Below are positions 62,101 to 64,000 of a stretch of DNA of 64,000 nt, one piece after another; positions within the stretch are counted from its first letter, which is position 1; each line of letters starts with the position of its first letter. Position numbers and translations under genes: made by a program. The DNA is taken from positions 204,359-268,358 of the forward strand of contig LS999828.1 in assembly GCA_900537185.1 (NCBI GenBank), given 5' to 3'. The notes under the pieces are model-generated. The model searched no databases and was not told where the DNA came from. It saw only the letters and a program-made list of their open reading frames with translations. The DNA is from Cytophagales bacterium Alg240-R148. GTDB lineage: Bacteria; Bacteroidota; Bacteroidia; Cytophagales; Cyclobacteriaceae.

Positions 62101-62352
62101 AGAAAATGCCAGAGCTGTACCAGAACCATTCCAAACGGGGTTGGTTTCATACCCCTTATGTATTGTAATTCGAGTGCCTTTTTTTAAACCCAAATCGTAA
62201 GTCCAAATATCGCCTTGGTAGGAAAATGCCACTTGGTTGCCATCCGGACTTAACGATGGTGCGTGCACAATCACTTTGTTTTGAGCTTGGCTCCAAAAGC
62301 CAGTCAAAACGAACATAAAACAAAATAGGGATTGGTTTATTTTTCTCATCAT
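59164..62352 (-). CDS. Tricorn-type S41 protease
   Basis: A 1062-residue exported protease. Signal peptide, then about 600 residues of PD40/WD40-like propeller repeats (many WSPDGxxLAF units, such as VAWSPDGKWLAYTQ), a tricorn C1-like helical part, a PDZ domain (about 780-860; DVITAVNGQPVKGKNFYYF) and the S41 catalytic domain (GYIHIRGMNMTSFERFERELH, VIDVRYNGGGWTTDYLM, and SYSNAEIFSHAYKHLGHGKLVG with the presumed active Ser). Tricorn protease trims peptides from proteasome-like degradation; exported Bacteroidota homologues may degrade peptides in the periplasm. The ATG one codon later is equivalent. Confidence 0.92.
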   Translation of the reverse strand: MMRKINQSLFCFMFVLTGFWSQAQNKVIVHAPSLSPDGNQVAFSYQGDIWTYDLGLKKGTRITIHKGYETNPVWNGSGTALAFSGARYGNNDVFVADLQSGAIDQLTYYSAADNVTDWSKKNGILFSTDRAFQQVEWDSELYAVSEKGETPRRVLDAVGGMAVESPDGNFIAFTRGACRVAREDYNGPSDQEVWIFNKKTKSFNQITNNDKNDYLPKFDNQSNLYFISASSGRYNIVKQTIDKNGAAVGIPAPITSYKDVGVQHFGLSSNKIIYTRGADLYHAGINGEKPTVVDLKLSQDSRFDNIENKTFSAQVDGFQIAPNGKNIVMEIHGEIFVKQNDKDKKRSMNVSNHPFRDTDGQWLNDSTVLFISDRSGYSNLFMATSADPNKSDLSQTLKVKIQQLTKEKTNVSDLAIAPDGSKIVFVKGGGQLVLASVEVKSGKLSQEKELLAGWSTPSGVAWSPDGKWLAYTQQDLNFNREVFIMPVDQSRKPINVSMHPRSDSNPFWSPDGSKLGFSSNRYNDNDIFFVWLKKEDWEKTQEDRDYGYYFEEEVQEEKEKKDKVAPVIIDADKIYDRLVRVTAHAGDEYGALISKDGEKFYFMAGTKSARGFDLFEVKWDGKDLKQISKGGARLRGLQFDPAVKKLYAVKSGSIKQIEPSGKMNGLPHRAKMVVNHQKEKEQIFEDAWRTLEALFYDPQYHGYDFAALKKQYKPWALAASTRQDFRYFYNLMLGQLNASHMGLYGPNPERTQRNQTGKIGIEAAPHASGVLVQHVVPNTPADKKISRLYKGDVITAVNGQPVKGKNFYYFLNNNVSEELLLTVKRKSGKEEEIAIRPVQSIGTEMYEEWVASRQKLVEKYSGGKLGYIHIRGMNMTSFERFERELHASGYEKDGIVIDVRYNGGGWTTDYLMAVLNVRQHAYTVPRGAATNLKAEHKKFENYYPYSERLPLSWWTKPSVALCNESSYSNAEIFSHAYKHLGHGKLVGKPTFGAVISTGGQSLMDGSRVRVPYRAWYVKATNSNMEHGPAVPDFDVDNLPDSKIKGEDPQLKKAVEVLLNPSK

Positions 62353-62374
62353 AATAGTATTGGTTCTAGAACTT

Positions 62375-62382
62375 CAAAATTA
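62375..62382 (-). promoter_or_regulatory. -7 element before the tricorn-type gene
   Basis: TAATTTTG on the minus strand is an exact TAnnTTTG match, 22 bp before the ATG; no TTG is at the expected -33 distance. Confidence 0.4.
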
Positions 62383-62454
62383 ACAAATAAGCAAAGCAGA
62401 CCCTGTAAAATTCAATAGAAGGTTGTAAAAATTATCAAGTGGTTAAAAAACAAA

Positions 62455-62462
62455 TATATTTG
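62455..62462 (+). promoter_or_regulatory. -7 element of the TSUP gene, near-leaderless
   Basis: TATATTTG lies only four bases before the ATG at 62467, an exact TAnnTTTG match. No suitable TTG is at -33. If used, the transcript would be leaderless. Confidence 0.45.
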
Positions 62463-62466
62463 CACC

Positions 62467-63246
62467 ATGGAGCTTACGAATGACATTGCTTACTTAGAGT
62501 ATACACTTTTGATTGCAATCGGTATTATTGCAGGTTTTTTAAACGTTGTGGCAGGTGGAGGCTCCCTTATAACGCTTCCTATTCTTATTTGGATGGGCTT
62601 TCCAAGTGCCGTAGCGAATGGCACCAATAGAGTGGGGATATTTTTTCAAAACATTTTTGCGGTGAAAGGTTTCATTCAAGAAGGCCACCGTCCGGATGCC
62701 TATGGTTTGTATATGAGTATTTCTTCCATTATTGGTTCTTTGGTTGGGGCCAGCATCGCGGTGGATATTGACGATAAGATATTCAACAAACTATTGGCCG
62801 TTGTCATGGTAGTAATTATTGTTAAAACGGTAGTAGAGAGTTATAGGAACAAAAAAGGGGGCACTTCTCAAGAGCTGTTAAGCAAAGGACGAAAAGCCAT
62901 AGGGATTCTTGGCTTTTTCTTTGTCGGCATGTATGGAGGTTTCATTCAAGCAGGTGTTGGTTTTATTATTATCGCCGTTCTAAGTTCGGTCAACCATTTT
63001 AGTCTGGTAAAAATAAACAGCTACAAAGTGTTTATAGCACTCATTTACACCATGGCTGCCCTTGTTATTTTCATATGGAATGACAAGGTCAATTACACAG
63101 CAGGGATTATTCTGGCGATAGGCACTAGTTTGGGAGGTTGGTTGGGAGCAAAATTTTCCTCTCTAAAAGGAGACAAATGGATAAGAATATTTTTGTTAAT
63201 TGCCGTTTCTGTATTAGCGGTGAAACTGTTTTTCTTTTCGAATTAA
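62467..63246 (+). CDS. TSUP (TauE/SafE) family permease
   Basis: A 259-residue polytopic protein with about eight helices. The family repeat GIIAGFLNVVAGGGSLITLPILIWMGFPSAVANGTNRVGI is followed by a second copy in the C-terminal half (GFFFVGMYGGFIQAGVGFIII). TSUP permeases export sulfite, sulfoacetate and similar anions. Substrate not clear. It is a single gene, and its stop shares the 4-bp TTAA with the stop of the convergent gene. Confidence 0.92.
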   Translation: MELTNDIAYLEYTLLIAIGIIAGFLNVVAGGGSLITLPILIWMGFPSAVANGTNRVGIFFQNIFAVKGFIQEGHRPDAYGLYMSISSIIGSLVGASIAVDIDDKIFNKLLAVVMVVIIVKTVVESYRNKKGGTSQELLSKGRKAIGILGFFFVGMYGGFIQAGVGFIIIAVLSSVNHFSLVKINSYKVFIALIYTMAALVIFIWNDKVNYTAGIILAIGTSLGGWLGAKFSSLKGDKWIRIFLLIAVSVLAVKLFFFSN

Positions 63247-64000
63247 AGCGTAACCAGTTTGTAGGTAACCCGAAAGGCCAACGGACTTGTAGTATCTGTT
63301 AAGGCATGAAAAATACCTACTCCAAATTTGGAGTAAAACAAGTTAAACAATTTAACATTTACGACATTATTGAGTAAAACGCCAACTTCATGGAAGCCAT
63401 TTCTATAATCTTTTAAGGTATTATCTTCTATTTGATGCCAGGTGAAGTCTCCTTCATACCGCCCAAACCCCAAATTGTATGCAAGCCCTAATTCTGGGAT
63501 AAACTCCTTTTTTACGCGCAATGGAATGTTATAAGTCGTAAATAAATGGCTGTATTTATTAGTTACAAACTCATACAATGGCATGGTTTGAAATGCATCT
63601 TTAACAAAAAGAGAAGAAATACCACTTTTACTTCCTGGCGCTCCAAAAAGCAACGAATATGGCACATCCGCGGTCATTATACCAGTTTGTAAGGACAGGT
63701 CAAAGTAATTTTTAGAACCAGTGTTTAACAGGATATTTACCTTCGCACTCCCTTTGTAGTAGGAATGGCTTTTTAAATCTGGGTGTTCTATTCCTGCAGA
63801 GAAGTTAATGAATGTGGTGGCATACAAGGTTTTATCTGGAAAGAATAGTTTTCTTGTGTCCTGGTTGATAGAAGCAAAATTGCCTATTTTCAAATTGCCG
63901 AATACACTCAAATCATCGAAATAATAGTTTCCAAATTCTCCTGTCTTAAAATAATAATTGTATTGAGGGGTCAACTTTCTATCTCGTATGCCGTCTTCTG
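63243..64000 (-). CDS. DUF5686-like outer-membrane protein, C-terminal part
   Basis: The frame is open from the stop at 63243 to the window edge (252 codons), so the N-terminus is missing. The visible part has beta-barrel character: YNYYFKTGEFGNYYFDDLSVFGNLKIGNFASI, FSAGIEHPDLKSHSYYKGSAKVNILLNTG and LLNNVVNVKLFNLFYSKFGVGIFHAL with a final FRVTYKLVTL strand. It resembles the C-terminal barrel of the DUF5686/carboxypeptidase-regulatory-like proteins of Bacteroidota, about 800 residues long. A TTG at 63972-63974 should not be taken as the start, since the upstream frame is also open. Confidence 0.78.
   Translation of the reverse strand, partial: EDGIRDRKLTPQYNYYFKTGEFGNYYFDDLSVFGNLKIGNFASINQDTRKLFFPDKTLYATTFINFSAGIEHPDLKSHSYYKGSAKVNILLNTGSKNYFDLSLQTGIMTADVPYSLLFGAPGSKSGISSLFVKDAFQTMPLYEFVTNKYSHLFTTYNIPLRVKKEFIPELGLAYNLGFGRYEGDFTWHQIEDNTLKDYRNGFHEVGVLLNNVVNVKLFNLFYSKFGVGIFHALTDTTSPLAFRVTYKLVTL

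Overview
The window comes from a Bacteroidota chromosome. Lineage markers are a PorP/SprF protein beside a protein with a gliding-motility (type B) C-terminal sorting domain, families such as GSCFA, DUF6452/DUF6048 and Lacal_2735, AT-rich DNA with little Shine-Dalgarno signal, and several matches to the Bacteroidota promoter pattern TTG-N18-20-TAnnTTTG. A marine or sediment member of Cytophagia or a neighbouring class is my best guess; no rRNA is present to settle it. The content is mostly chromosomal housekeeping and cell-envelope genes. I saw no rRNA or tRNA gene, insertion sequence, prophage or CRISPR array.

Layout. 1-12.8 kb: a partial conserved cytoplasmic protein, an NSS sodium symporter, two tandem TerB-like proteins, a His-rich DUF3347 lipoprotein, a Spy-like protein, a LytS/LytTR two-component pair, a lipoprotein, a large TerB-ABCG-type fusion transporter, a YdcF protein and a DUF2911 protein. 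12.9-14.7 kb: a BamE-like acidic protein and exported MsrB and MsrA lipoproteins. 14.7-25.3 kb: a surface and regulation region with PorP/SprF, a sorted PKD protein, two beta-helix paralogues, an ECF sigma factor with a membrane TPR partner, a TPR-CHAT protease and a SYLF protein. 25.7-37 kb: arginine decarboxylase, polyprenol-linked glycosylation-type genes, rpsF-rpsR-rplI, GSCFA, a YyaL-type protein and priA. 37-43.4 kb: DUF6452/DUF6048, CIA30, PD40-OmpA, UspA, 3-methyladenine DNA glycosylase and a second DUF2911 protein. 43.5-49.7 kb: a six-gene nitrate respiration operon. 50-54.4 kb: a second ECF sigma operon ending in a TonB-type outer-membrane protein, then a SRPBCC protein. 54.4-64 kb: hemL, a receptor-type lipid/amino-acid-binding-like protein, guaA, a tricorn-type protease, a TSUP permease and a partial DUF5686-like protein.

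Three loci deserve most attention. The nitrate operon joins NapD and NapA to a NapB that appears internally duplicated to four hemes, a second tetraheme lipoprotein, and an NrfC/NrfD-like quinol dehydrogenase module; a perfect 18-bp palindrome lies upstream. The sigma/TPR/CHAT cluster has the parts of a protease-controlled envelope signalling pathway. The 1011-residue ABC protein fuses a TerB-like domain and a probable FHA-like domain to an ABCG transporter core. Functions are read from motifs and family knowledge; no database search was run.
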